Assembly (NCBI GenBank): GCA_028641055.1 | Contig: CM054060.1 | Location: forward strand, 209,832,445-209,896,444 | DNA length: 64,000 bases | Source of the DNA: Alopecurus myosuroides | Lineage: Eukaryota; Streptophyta; Magnoliopsida; Poales; Poaceae | Direction of reading: 5' to 3' | Shown: piece after piece, positions 23,251 to 36,700 of the stretch | How positions within the stretch are numbered: position 1 is the first letter of the stretch | Layout of the letters: each line of letters starts with the position of its first letter | Position numbers and translations under genes: made by a program | The notes under the pieces: generated by a model | The model's input: the letters and a program-made list of their open reading frames with translations, nothing else | Database searches by the model: none | Told to the model about the DNA's origin: nothing

Positions 23251-24103
23251 TGTCGGGGGGTTACCCCCGGGTAGGGTAAAGACAAGTGCTAAAGGCAAGA
23301 TCAGAAGGGATGTTTGGCCGAGTAGCCGGCTACCCGGTCGACTGCTACCCGGTCCTACTCATAGATGGCCAGAAGGACGAATCAAGAGAGTTATGTTCCT
23401 CCGAATAGAAGAGTTGGTCCGAGTAGAAATGGCGGGACCCTACTCGGGCCAGAAGTCAAAGGAGCCGTTCTGACACAGAATCCCGCGTATCCCGGGTCCG
23501 TACTTTGGCACTGTTCACGGCACTGTTCATCTAAGGACGGCGTGCCTGACAGCGACAGTGTGGCAGCAGGGCGTCGCAGGATAGGGGGGGGACCTACTCT
23601 GTGTTCGTGGCAGTGATAACAGATCGGTTACTTGGTTTTGCCCAACGACTTTCCGCACGAGGACAAACTTAGAAGCCAAAGCTGTCAGCGGGAACTCGGA
23701 AGAAGGACGGTGTGCACACAATGTCGACATCTGTTTGTATTTGGCTGTATCCGGCTGGGCACCGAGTATATAAGGTGCCCTGCCCCCTCCTGCGCGAGGG
23801 ATCGCGCACTGGGCTCAGATTCTTGACCTAGTTCATCACGTAGAGAGAAGAGTGGCTACTCGGTAGCAAGAACAATTGTACTGTGGCTACTCGGTGAGAC
23901 TCCAATATACAGAGAGAAAGGCGGGAGTAGGGGTTTTACCTCCTCATGAGGGCCCTGAACCTGGGTAGATCGTGTTATTTGCAGTGCTTGTTCCCTACTT
24001 CACGCGGCTACTCGTCGCGTGATCCCTCCCCGAGCGCCTCCAGCGTCCATCGTCCCCTCATCTTTAGCCATCCTATGGCATCTGCCGTGACACCACCACG
24101 ACA
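23251..24103 (+). repeat. 5' LTR of element 4
   Basis: It begins TGTCGGGGGGTTACCCCC, where G5-TTA-C5 forms a hairpin within the first 20 bp, and ends CCACGACA. A TATATAA box at 23767-23773 (CCGAGTATATAAGG) is the probable promoter, so transcripts would start near 23800. It differs from the 3' LTR by several substitutions and small indels, mainly GC-rich ones (e.g. near 23340 and 23583). Confidence 0.94.
23767..23773 (+). promoter_or_regulatory. TATA box in 5' LTR of element 4
   Basis: TATATAA in a GC-rich surrounding, about 335 bp before the LTR end. The same box is at 48944-48950 in the 3' LTR. Confidence 0.7.
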
Positions 24104-26393
24104 GTTGGCGCCCACCGTGGGGCAACCAGCGGCGCTGGCTGGAGTTTCCGTTCGGACGGGATCGATTTCTGCTACCAGAGAGCGCGTGGTCTGTGGCCTT
24201 GTCCATAGATTCGGCTCCTTCGACTTCGTCACCGACAACGCCGGCGATTTCGTCGGCAGGGCCATGCCGGAGGGCGGCTCGGTGCTCTCTTTCGGCGCGC
24301 ACCTCGTCTACGTCGCCACCGTCATCGATCGCGAGTACCCCGAGCTGGTGCATGTCGCGGAAGATCCACCTGCTGTCATCGCCGCGCGCGGGAGGCCGTT
24401 GGGCCGCTCCACGGACGTTTCAGAGGTGATGATGACCGGCCCTGCTGCTGACGCCGGGAAGGGCGCGGCTGCTACCGCTGCGGCCGTTGTCGAGGATCTC
24501 GCTGGCCCGAGTGCTGGCGGGAAGACGCACAAGCCCTACGAGAAGGAGTGCAACCTTCCGCTCTCCAGTACTCCGACAATCCCTGCGTCTGCTGCGCGGA
24601 CGGGTATGCCGCCTCCCACTGACCTCGAGCTCCTGACCATGAAGGCGCAGCTCGACCGGCAGCGCCAGGAGCTGCTCGATGAGCAGGCGGAGTTGGAGAA
24701 AATTAGGCTAGAGCTTAGCCTAGATCAGATCGAGTACAACAAGGCTCACGGTTTTACACCGGTTGTTAGGAGAGCTAGCAAAGTAGGTGCTACGCGTCGC
24801 AACCTAGGCGCCGAGATGGCAACGGTTGTAGAGGCTCCCAGTCAGTCCGCCACCGCAAACACCTCCACTAGACCCAGATACAGCACACCCGCCAAAACAC
24901 TTAGAGCTGCTGAGGCCGTAGCTGCCGAGTTGCCGCATCTAGCTGGTGACGCGCGCGTTAGGCAGCAGGAGAGGCTAAACGAGCTGGTGCTAGAGGCTGC
25001 TAGGCAGAAGGAGGAGTTCTGGAAAACCAACCCGGGTGCTGGAGCTTCTCAGGTGGTGCACTCGCATGTGGCTAGGTCTAACGATCAGGCTTCATCACCG
25101 CATCCTAGTCGTGAGAGAAGCCGGAGTGGGCATTCCGGCAAGGGTAGGCAGATGCAAGTGTACGACCCGGCTGTCGCCGCGAAACAGCTCGATGTGCCGC
25201 GACAGTCCGGTCAGAAACACAACGCTGCAGGAGCAGGCTTTCAAGCCCATAAAGCTCAGAGCCAGGCCCGAGATGGAGAGCGCCCAGGCCCTTCTCAGCA
25301 TCCAGTTGCTCAGCCTACTCGGCAGAGGCAGCAGCCGCGTGCGGTGGCGCCAGCCGCCAACCCGGTGGAACAGCCCGCAGCTGTGCAGGTGGACAGATAT
25401 GATGATGGCTACTCGGCCATGGGATTGGCTGGCTATGACATCCTGGATCGTGTGGGCGAGCGTGTGCTGGCGCCTGGAGATGCAAGGCACCAGCTAGACC
25501 GGATCAGCTTGTCGGCGCGGCTCGAGAACACGGGACCTCCCGGCCCCGAGTGCTTTGGCCCGCGCATCATGAACGAGCCTTCCGTTAAGAACTTCCAGCT
25601 CGCAAGGGGCACCAAGAGCTACAATGGCAGCACCAAGCCAGAGGATTGGCTCAATGACTATGTCACCGCGGTTCATATCGCGAACGGCAACCGGAGATGG
25701 GCAGTGTGGTACGTTCCGCAGATGCTAGAGGGTCCAACTCGCACTTGGCTCAACAACTTGCCCAAGAACAGCATCAATTGCTGGCTGGACTTCTCGGAAG
25801 CCTTCATCAGCAACTTCACCAGCACTTACAAGAGGCCGAATAGGCCACAGCAGCTGTCCGCTTGCAGGCAGCGGGAAGACGAGACGGACCGTGAGTATCT
25901 TACTCGGTGGAGCACATTTCGGAACACCTGCAAAGGTGTGAATGAAGCCCAGGCTATCACTTGGTTTGCGCAGGGTTGCAGGCATGGCAGCATGCTGTGG
26001 CAAAGGTTGCAGAGGGTGATGCCAAACACTCTGGCGGAGACCATCAAGATCGCGGATCAGTACGCACTCGGTGATCCTACCCAGCCCCTGATGGATTCCT
26101 CCGAGCCGAGAAGAAACTTCAACAGCAACAAGCGCAACGAGTTCCGCAACAAGCGCAGGGGTGACCGAATAGATACTCGGTACGACCCTGAGGAAGTGAA
26201 TGCAGTGGCTGTTGGAGCTGGGGGCAGCCAAAGGCAAAAACCTGCTGGAGCCTACGGGCAGAACCAGCACCAGGGCCAAGGCAGCAAGAAACCATTCCGC
26301 GCTCCTCAGTCGGGTAGCGGCAACTCGGAGCAGACAAGGAAGTTCGTCTTCGATGACATGAAGGATGGCCCATGCAGTTTCCATACTCAGCAC
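24075..26393 (+). pseudogene. gag: gag of element 4, part before the insertion
   Basis: The frame is open from inside the LTR through the PBS. Candidate starts are ATG 24075 in U5 (MASAVTPP), or MPEGG near 24264 after the PBS. The N-terminal half is alanine-rich, with a charged helical stretch (about 24640-24730, LDRQRQELLDEQAELEKIR, likely coiled coil). The retrotransposon gag domain spans about 25580-26090 (FQLARGTKSYNGSTKPEDWL through TLAETIKIADQYALG). A basic RNA-binding-like tail (NSNKRNEFRNKRRGD) follows. At 26393 the reading is cut in the future knuckle region (GPCSFHTQH) by element 5. The same frame resumes at 37287, so the insertion is the main damage to gag. Confidence 0.9.
24106..24123 (+). 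promoter_or_regulatory. Primer binding site, tRNA-Lys type
   Basis: TGGCGCCCACCGTGGGGC begins 2 bp after the LTR end and is complementary to the 3' end of plant tRNA-Lys(CUU). It lies within the open gag reading frame. Confidence 0.88.
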
Positions 26394-29300
26394 TGTCACG
26401 ACCCCGGACCCAGAGATATACATATTGTTATGTGCTCCTAGACATGGACCACAAGGGCTTCAGGGTTACCAGCCCCGGCCGCAACAAACAACGGCAGGCA
26501 GACTGGATTCATCGGCACGTAGTCCGGATCCCCAGTCTACTACTCCTTGTATCCATGCTAGTCATAACCAACTATGCATACCAAAGCGTCCATGAATCGA
26601 ATGAAACTGAAGGAAACGGGACCAAAGCTATACAGAGATGCTATGTGTCCAGAAAGTGCAAAAACAATCGAGGGTTACTGGGGTTACCTCGCCCCAGGCC
26701 GATCAAATCGACAGGCGGGCTCGGACATGGATCATCGGCTCCACAACCCCTCGACTGCGATAACTATGCAGGCATAGCCAAAACTGTATAACAATGAGCT
26801 CGAAACCAACAACCGATCAAAGCAGTACTCTAAACAATGAAACTTGTATTAAACAGGTGTTACTAGAGTATAGCTTACAAGCAGAGGTCGCACGACCCAA
26901 CATTACATCAGACAACGGAAGGCAAATTATGTTGCTAATCAACAAGAACCAAAAAGGCCTAAGAGGCCGCAACATAAGGCGACGTCCCAGCCCATAGATT
27001 CCAGGCTGCTACCTGGGAACCCCAAACTACTCGTCGATGTCCACGTCGAACCATCACTGAAGTGACGAACTCCACCTGAACCAAAATTAAGCAAACCTGA
27101 GTACGGGAGGTACTCAACAAGACTTAATTAACCTATTATATATCTGCTAGCTTTATAAAGGGTTTTATGAAGGCTGATTTGCGTAAAGCAATCTTTGTTT
27201 TGCAAGTTGAGGGAGGAATAGCACGTCTTGTAGAGGATTTTCAAAACAGATGAGAAAGGACTCAACTCTTGTAGATCATCATCTTTTTAAACCATCAACA
27301 TTATTCCCAGCACCTCACATGCTACAAGGATCACCCCTCCCGACATCTCCGGGGAGGCACCCTTCATCTATTGCCTCCATGCCTTGTCAACATCTTTTAC
27401 GTCACGTTTAAGTTATCTATGACCTCGTGGCATTCACCAAGTCGTCCTTAACCGCGGACACGGCTTTCCGAAAGATTTATCCCTGCAGGGTGGTACACTT
27501 TACCCACACGTACCATCCGACTCTTAACGCCACATGTACGCTCGTCCATGGAGCGCGGCAGAGGGTGGTTGGCCACGACCTTTACCTTGTCGAGCCCTAT
27601 CCATGAGTCAACCCAACCAGGGCCACCCCGTCAACAGGGAGTTGGCCACCTCCTGACGGCACCTGTTCTGTGAGTCGGGAACAAGATCCGTGTACGTCCA
27701 TCACTTGCCCCGGTCACGCCCTAAACACCTCCAAAAGGTTTTTGACTCACACGCAGATGGAAATCCCAAACTACATGACTCACGGATAGAACCAAACAAG
27801 TTAGTTAGTCGAGCGCGGTCTGTTAGGCCTCGCGTGTGGTTGCACGCTCAGTCTTAGTTTCCACGGCGAGACCTTACTCCTAGGGTTGGCAAGTACAGGA
27901 CCAAGAACCACTTCCCAAGTGGCCTCCCGTCCTCGCCTTAGTCAAGTTAACCACACAGTGCTCATCTCACCACGTCATCATATCATACTAGATTATCGCA
28001 GCTCTGATTCATCAACCGGATGGAGCAGAGGTAGCAAACATGTATGACTAAGCAAAGCAGATATGAGGCTCTGGCGTTGCGCACAAGCAAATCTATGGCG
28101 GCTAGGAGCAGTGGATCAGGATATTGAGGCAATGCAGTATATAGGTGAACTATGTCTACTAGCATCAAATAGTTTGGAATCGAATGCAAAGTACGAGATC
28201 AAATGTTGTTCGAAAGCATATATGAGCAGATAAGAGGTTATGCTTGCCTTGGTTATAAGAAAACCAGATAAAGACCTTCAGGGATAAGTGCTTGACTTGT
28301 CGGTTAAGATCAAGTATTCACCATTGGACTGCTGGCCTTCTCTTCGGAGTCGCATTCTACCGAGGGGGAAACAACACCGAAAAGAAGAATAACAATCAAC
28401 ACATGGCATAGATGCAATGCGCAATATGTATGCATGAGCAGGTTAATGCACTGAAATAAAGCCCTAAGCATGATCGTTGGTTTGCTAGGGTTCATATGTC
28501 AGAAATGCGGTTTTAGTGAAAAAGTCCCGAAATAGACCCCGGAGGGGGTTTTCGGGCGATTATGGAAGTGAGTACCATTTTAAAAGCTCAAATGAGGTTG
28601 AAAACATCATAAACAGGTTGCATTTGTCATTTTGAGCAAAATGGTATATAACTTTTAATTTTCTAATTTTAGTGAATAAAAACTTATTTTTCTATTTTAA
28701 ATGATTAAACAATATTAAATAAAGGTCATTTCTGAACTTTATCAAACATACATGAAAATGACATTGTTGGGTTAGAAATAATTTTGTGAACAGCTCCATA
28801 TTTTTATTTTATTTTTCTGATTAATAAAACATTAGATATTGAATTATTTAGATTAAACATTTTTCTGGAATTTAAATAACAGGGGAGATATGACATCAGC
28901 ACTACATCACTGTGACATCACCCATCACTGATCTTCATAGGTTCACTCCAAATTCGATCAAATTCGTCAATGATTCTCAAATTAAAGGCTATGGGGAGGT
29001 GCAGGGGCTTGAGAGGAACATGTAGGTGGTGATAGGTGACCAAATGGTCACCGGAAAAGCTCACCGGCGTCCATGGCGCGGCGGCGGCCGGCGAGGCACG
29101 TGTACAGGGAGCTGCGGAGAGGGAGGGGCCTAGGTGAGGGCATGGGAAGGCTCACCAGCTCACGGCGAACCTCAGCGGATGGTCTAGGACGAACGAGGAG
29201 GTCGGGGCCGGCGGCATCGACCGCGGCGAGCACCGGCCGGACTTGGAGAAGAAGAGGTCGGGGCGGCGACTGCGGGCTGTCCCGACTCGATTCTCTCCAC

Positions 29301-29949
29301 GGGAAGGTAAAGGGGAGGCCGGCGGAGCTCCTCGTGGTCTCCATCTGCACAGGGATGGCCGGAGACGGCGGGGAGAGGCGGTGGCCGACCGGACAGTACG
29401 GCATCCGCCCAGGCTTTTACAGAGAGCGGGATGGAGGGCGCGCAAGGAGGGGGGGTTCTGCGAGCTCTTCTCGGTCTGGACGTTTCCTCGGCGTTATGTG
29501 AAGCGAGGGGAAGGAGCATGAGGTGGCAATCGGCCATGGGGCTCGGCCACGCAGCTGCTTGTGATTTCTGTCCAAAGGAAGAAGAAAGAAAAGGGAGTTT
29601 TCAAGAAACCCCCTGAAGTTTTGGGAAAAAGCAACAAGGTTCTTTTCTTTTATAAAACAGAACAGAAAACCTTGCTTTGAGGGCCTTTTGTAAGAATAAA
29701 AATTAGCAAAAATTATCTTTGGAAAGCTCATGAAATTTCCAACAACACCATGTGTCACTTTGGTGTAATTGAAATATTTTTCAGAACAAGATTTTGGGAA
29801 CCAAAATAAGAGCTTTTTGTGGGATTTTTCTCAAACCATTTGAATTCATAATTTAAATTGGTTTCAAACATGATTTAAATTGTTCTTTCATGCATGTATG
29901 ATATGAACTCAACACCACAACACTTTGGTAGCAAAATTGGGATGTTACA
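26394..29949 (-). repeat. 3' LTR of element 5 (left copy)
   Basis: On the minus strand it runs from 29949 (TGTAACATCCC) to 26394. It contains a GC-rich section (29041-29540), an AT-rich section (28560-28980), and near its end the GGCCTCTTAGGCC block (26943-26970) shared with the LTRs of elements 2 and 7. Open frames in the GC-rich part (29073-29501 plus, 29048-29404 minus and others) overlap on both strands and are not called genes. Confidence 0.94.
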
Positions 29950-32900
29950 AATCTACCCCCCTTACGAGAATCTCGTCCCGAGATTCCCGAAGGAGAAGAA
30001 AGGAGGAACACCGGTTTTGAACGATCTTCTCGAACCTTACGGTTCTCTTCTCGAAGATGTTGACCCGTAGCACTTGCGAAGATCTCCAACGGCTACACCT
30101 TAGGTAAGAGGGAAACTCTTAGGAAATGATATTCACGAAGATCGAGTATCTCATAGCTAACTCATGATCCGAATGTCCGTAAAGAACTGTTGAGTTAACG
30201 TGCATGAAACACATCAAGATAATGGAGGGAATAGAAGATGGTTTCAAGTGTTCGGACGATTGGTCTTGAAAGGATTTAGAATATGAGCTTTGCACAAGAC
30301 TTTAAATCCTTTTGGAAAAGAAAGGTTGGGCAACTTATGGTATCGAAGTTTCTTCAAACAGAAAACAAAGATGGAAAGGATGGCCTTGGATACCACAAAG
30401 TAATATCCGTAGACGAGAAAAACAAAACACGAGGAACCACTGGACTCATGCATCGGAGAGAAGTGGATACAGGATCATGTTCACTCTTCGGAGTGGACAC
30501 GAAAGATGAAGGAACTTTCATTCCGTTAAAGTTTGTCGAAAACTTGTCAAAGATCGGGATGTTACTTCACGACAGAATATGAGTAACCATGGAAAGTTAG
30601 AACACCGTAATTAGGGAGGAATTCTTGATCACACCGTAACCAATGGGGATTGAAACACCAGGAGGAATAGGGAATCTCTTTCCTATTGCGGTTTGGACGT
30701 AGCAATACATCTACCACATAGTTAAGATCCCATGGCTGAAGTGACTGACAAATTCACACAATGTATGAAATGAACAGAACTTCAAGTAAAAACAACTGGA
30801 AAAAGGAAACTGATCATGGGCGGTTACAGAACACCACGAGATGATTCTCATGATGAACTTGTTTCCACTGAAACGAAGGTTTGGAGGATCAACGAAGAGA
30901 CATTGGAAGAATCAACTTCCAGGTTCTGCTGGATGTTATAGATACCGATAGCAGGCTCACGACAAGCCTTCTATAGGTCATCAAGTGAATGTCAAACTTC
31001 GGTTCAAAAGAACCATGAGGAAGAATTCTAGAATAAGCATCACAGAAATCCTCACGGGGAGTGGTTGTTCTTACGGATTCAAAGAGATATGACATTAGTC
31101 CTTCCGGCTAATTGTGTCAACCACAACATCAACCATGCCGGATTTTGAAAAGACCTGATTCAATACTCTTGAGGAAACACCAACCATCGTTGCTGCTTGA
31201 GATTCAGCTCTGGTTAGTGGGTTCAATAACTCAGACTCGATATGTTTGACAAGAGGTTGCACCGGTTATCAACGGGACACATTTATTAGATTCTCAAGAC
31301 ATGGACTACGATGTCAGACTCAAAAAGATGGGCGAGATTGCAGAACTCATGTATTAGCAACTTACGAAAGACGGTTGCCCTACATGGACTACTTGCAAAA
31401 GAACACATCGGAGTCCTGGTTGGGAAGATGATTGCGAAGATAACGAAGTTCTTAAACTTCTTCTCTTTCACGGGTAGTCAATGAGTGGCTTGGTGTGGAT
31501 GCAAACTTCTTCAAGTAGATGGAGGTAACATTCCACCATATCAAGAATAGTACACACATGCATGACTGACTGGGATTATTCCCGAGGGAACAAGAAAACT
31601 CTACTCGAATCCACGGCGACAACTTTCACCAAAAGCACATGGACCGGGTTAAGTTACTTCGAACATCCAGAACACAAACTTCGTGATGACACAAAGATGT
31701 TTCTCGGAAATTTTCCAACATTGTTGCCAATTGTTCAACATGAGCCTCTCGCAACTTAGAGAAAATAGGAATGTCATCGATGGGCTCGACAACACCCTTA
31801 TCATGATACTCCAAGCAGAGGGACACATATGATCTATGAACAAGGCTGAACATTGGTTAGACTGAAGGACGTGAAGGTGTACTTGGGTGAAACACCATGA
31901 GTGAAAACACCGTCAAGATAGTCCTTGGATCTGAACTTGATCTGACAATAGCCCAAATAAAACCAAGGTTGGAATGATAGTATGTCCACGAAGGAGATAC
32001 TATTTAGCTTCAACATGAGGAAAACTAGACATCCCTTAGCAAAGGATCAAGTTAGGCGGAGCTTTTGACTTTCAACTCTCCAAGTTGTTGTTTAAGCTCA
32101 ACCAACTGGTCCAGAGTATCCAGCAGAGTTCCTTGGAGAAAGGAGTAGTTCAAACTACCCCTTGCTTAGACATTACGGTCAGGTAACAACCTGGTGATAC
32201 TTCTAGAAAGACAACCAGAACATCACAACCTACCGGTATGTCTCGAAGTTCGAAAGGAATCTTGCTTTTCAAAGCAATCGATATGATCTTGAGAGCTTTG
32301 GTACGAACCTATCTCTCTGACCAAAAGTGTGCACCGGATTGAACGGATTTGATAACACGGTCTACTTCAAACAGAGACCGGGTGACCAATAGTGCTAAGA
32401 AGGATACAGATGTTTCTTAGATTTTCAAAGCAATAGAAATTGCTAGGAATATCTGTTACACATGTCGAGGAGCAGACCCATCATTTTCAAGCATTCAAGC
32501 TTGGAGGAAGAGGGAGTAAGGATGTGTAAGAGCATCACTTCATCATTAAGGCCATGAAACTTAACACAACCTCTTGATACATAAGAGTGTGATACTCGAA
32601 GGTAGAACAGAACAGAAGCTAATGAAACTTCTTTAATCTGTGAATTACAAAACTTTGACCTGGTCCTAGAGATGAACGAGGTTCTGGAGTTTGTTTCTCC
32701 TGACATTCCAAGGTGGAACGTTTTCACGAAAACAAGAGCAAATGCATTGGAAGACTCCAAAACACATATGCAACTTTGTGTCCAAACCACAGACAAAATT
32801 CGGAAAGCAACTAAAGAGTAGGAACGTGCTCTGGAAAGTCCTGAGATCACGTTGGATGCACAGGGTAATACTCATGTGTAGAACCCATGCCAAAAGGTTG

Positions 32901-33724
32901 GTATAGCTGAACCAAGAACAAAGATATGAGAATCATAGAGAACACTTTTGTTATGATTCCTTTTGGTTCCTAGAGAAAACCTATGGCTATTGGAGCTAAG
33001 ATTACCTAGCCATCCTGAGGTAGAGCGGATTCCTCAGGATCCAAAGGAACGGAACTTGGGTTAAAGGTCAGCATCCTGTGCTGGTAGCATACCCATCACA
33101 TGATTAAGGAACCATATGATTCGCCATACTTCGATCCAGCACATTCCGGGACCTTCGGTTCAAGTCCAAGGTTAGAAACTAAGAGAAAGGAGTAACTACT
33201 ATCTTAGTGCCTTAAAGGACACTATGAGTAGCAATCACGAGTTATCTTCCATAAGACAACGATAGCTCCAGAAGAACTTTGAGCAGAGGATAACAGATAC
33301 ATTCGAGATGAAAAGCAGATCTCGAGGTTCAGGATTTAAGACTTTGGAACATGAGTATGTGGAACCCACACAACTCTGAGGTGTTAGGATGGAAAGGAAA
33401 TCTCCCATTTGGAACGAGAGATAATGGAATACGGAACACACACGACTCTAGAAACTATAACACTAGGTCAACTTGGGTAGAAAACGTCTTGCCAGAGAAG
33501 GCACCTAGGTTTTGAATGAATAGAAGAGATAGCGAAACCTTTTCAAATCAAAACAGGTAAGAAGACCCAGACTTAGAGCGATACCAGATACGGAGAAAAA
33601 AGAATCCTAAGAAGGTTTTTCACAATCCATTTCGAGTTTCAAAATAGTTTTCATAAACTCTAGACTCGACATCGACCAAGCAGTAAGGTTTTCCTACAGG
33701 CAGTCCTGCTCTGATACCAAGACT
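29950..33724 (-). pseudogene. Decayed interior of element 5 (pol remnants)
   Basis: The initiator-Met PBS is at 33708-33719, 5 bp from the LTR. On the minus strand near 31800, VVEPIDDIPIFSKLREAHVEQL resembles the RT catalytic box (IDD for FIDD/YVDD) with its FSK-EH continuation. Near 31300 a segment ending SDIVVHVLRI resembles the start of RNase H (AAVVHALKIW). The end of pol (GISGRDSRKGGRFVTSQ) precedes the PPT at about 29955-29970. Everything between is broken by stops in all frames and I cannot place gag or protease. The assignment of the middle fragments is tentative. The rest of the 3.8 kb shows nothing I recognise. Confidence 0.6.
33708..33719 (-). promoter_or_regulatory. Primer binding site of element 5 (initiator Met-tRNA)
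   Basis: The minus strand reads TGGTATCAGAGC, 5 bp after the end of the right-hand LTR. It fixes the polarity of element 5. Confidence 0.9.
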
Positions 33725-36700
33725 TGTCACGACCCCGGACCCAGAGATATACATACTGTTATGTGCTCCTAGACATGGACCACAAGGGCTTCAGGGTTAC
33801 CAGCCCCGGCCGCAACAAACAACGGCAGGCAGACTGGATTCATCGGCACGTAGCCCGGATCCCCAGTCTACTACTCCTTGTATCCATGCTAGTCATAACC
33901 AACTATGCATACCAAAGCGTCCACGAATCGAATGAAACTGAAGGAAACGGGACCAAAGCTATACAGAGATGCTATGTGTCCAGAAAGTGCAACAACAATC
34001 GAGGGTTACTGGGGTTACCTCGCCCCAGGCCGATCAAATCGACAGGCGGGCTCGGACATGGATCATAGGCTCCACAACCCCTCGACTGCGACAACTATGC
34101 AGGCATAGCCAAAACTGTATAACGATGAGCTCGAAACCAACAACCGATCAAAGCAGTACTCTAAACAATGAAACTTGTATTAAACAGGTGTTACTAGAGT
34201 ATAGCTTACAAGCAGAGGTCGCACGACCCAACATTACATCAGACAACGGAAGGCAAATTATGTTGCTAATCAACAAGAACCAAAAAGGCCTAAGAGGCCG
34301 CAACATAAGGCGACGTCCCAGCCCATAGATTCCAGGCTGCTACCTGGGAACCCCAAACTACTCGTCGATGTCCACGTCGAACCATCACTGAAGTGACGAA
34401 CTCCACCTGAACCAAAATTAAGCAAACCTGAGTACGGGAGGTACTCAACAAGACTTAATTAACCTATTATATATCTGCTAGCTTTATAAAGGGTTTTATG
34501 AAGGCTGATTTGCGTAAAGCAATCTTTGTTTTGCAAGTTGAGGGAGGAATAGCACGTCTTGTAGAGGATTTTCAAAACAGATGAGAAAGGACTCAACTCT
34601 TGTAGATCATCATCTTTTTAAACCATCAACATTATTCCCAGCACCTCACATGCTACAAGGATCACCCCTCCCGGCATCTCCGGGGAGGCACCCTTCATCT
34701 ATTGCCTCCATGCCTTGTCAACATCTTTTGCGTCACGTTTAAGTTATCTATGACCTCGTGGCATTCACCAAGTCGTCCTTAACCGCGGACACGGCTTTCC
34801 GAAAGATTTATCCCTGCAGGGTGGTACACTTTACCCACACGTACCATCCGACTCTTAACGCCACATGTACGCTCGTCCATGGAGCGCGGCAGAGGGTGGT
34901 TGGCCACGACCTTTACCTTGTCGAGCCCTATCCATGAGTCAACCCAAACAGGGCCACCCCGTCAACAGGGAGTTGGCCACCTCCTGACGGCACCTGTTCT
35001 GTGAGTCGGGAACAAGATCCGTGTACGTCCATCACTTGCCCCGGTCACGCCCTAAACACCTCCAAAAGGTTTTTGACTCACACGCAGATGGAAATCCCAA
35101 ACTACGTGACTCACGGATAGAACCAAACAAGTTAGTTAGTCGAGCGCGGTCTGTTAGGCCTCGCGTGTGGTTGCACGCTCAGTCTTAGTTTCCACGGCGA
35201 GACCTTACTCCTAGGGTTGGCAAGTACAGGACCAAGAACCACTTCCCAAGTGGCCTCCCGTCCTCGCCTTAGTCAAGTTAACCACACAGTGCTCATCTCA
35301 CCACGTCATCATATCATACTAGATTATCGCAGCTCTGATTCATCAACCGGATGGAGCAGAGGTAGAAAACATGTATGACTAAGCAAAGCAGATATGAGGC
35401 TCTGGCGTTGCGCACAAGCAAATCTATGGCGGCTAGGAGCAGTGGATCAGGATATTGAGGCAATGCAGTATATAGGTGAACTATGTCTACTAGCATCAAA
35501 TAGTTTGGAATCGAATGCAAAGTACGAGATCAAATGTTGTTCAAAAGCATATATGAGCAGATAAGAGGTTATGCTTGCCTTGGTTATAAGAAAACCAGAT
35601 AAAGATCGTCAGGGATAAGTGCTTGACTTGTCGGTTAAGATCAAGTATTCACCATTGGACTGCTGGCCTTCTCTTCGGAGTCGCATTCTACCGAGGGGGA
35701 AACAACATCGAAAAGAAGAATAACAATCAACACATGGCATAGATGCAATGCGCAATATGTATGCATGAGCAGGTTAATGCACTGAAATAAAGCCCTAAGC
35801 ATGATCGTTGGTTTGCTAGGGTTCATATGTCAGAAATGCGGTTTTAGTGAAAAAGTCCCGAAATAGACCCCGGAGGGGGTTTTCGGGCGATTATGGAAGT
35901 GAGTACCATTTTAAAAGCTCAAATGAGGTTGAAAACATCATAAACAGGTTGCATTTGTCATTTTGAGCAAAATGGTATATAACTTTTAATTTTCTAATTT
36001 TAGTGAATAAAAACTTATTTTTCTATTTTAAATGATTAAACAATATTAAATAAAGGTCATTTTTGAACTTTATCAAACATACATGAAAATGACATTGTTG
36101 GGTTAGAAATAATTTTGTGAACAGCTCCATACTTTTATTTTATTTTTCTGATTAATAAAACATTAGATATTGAATTATTTAGATTAAACATTTTTCTGGA
36201 ATTTAAATAACAGGGGAGATATGACATCAGCACTACATCACTGTGACATCACCCATCACTGATCTTCACAGGTTCACTCCAAATTCGATCAAATTCGTCA
36301 ATGATTCTCAAATTAAAGGCTATGGGGAGGTGCAGGGGCTTGAGAGGAACATGTAGGTGGTGATAGGTGACCAAATGGTCACCGGAAAAGCTCACCGGCG
36401 TCCATGGCGCGGCGGCGGCCGGCGAGGCACGTGTACAGGGAGCTGCGGAGAGGGAGAGGCCTAGGTGAGGGCATGGGAAGGCTCACCAGCTCACGGCGAA
36501 CCTCAGCGGATGGTCTAGGACGGACGAGGAGGTCGGGGCCGGCGGCATCGACCGCGGCGAGCACCGGCCGGACATGGAGAAGAAGAGGTCGGGGCGGCGA
36601 CTGCGGGCTGTCCCGGCTCGATTCTCTCCACGGGAAGGTAAAGGGGAGGCCGGCGGAGCTCCTCGTGGTATCCATCTGCACAGGGATGGCCGGAGACGGC

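Noticed and set aside
25725..26423. 232-codon minus-strand frame in gag of element 4
   Set aside because: It is opposite the clearly identified gag domain and continues into the LTR of element 5. No independent support.
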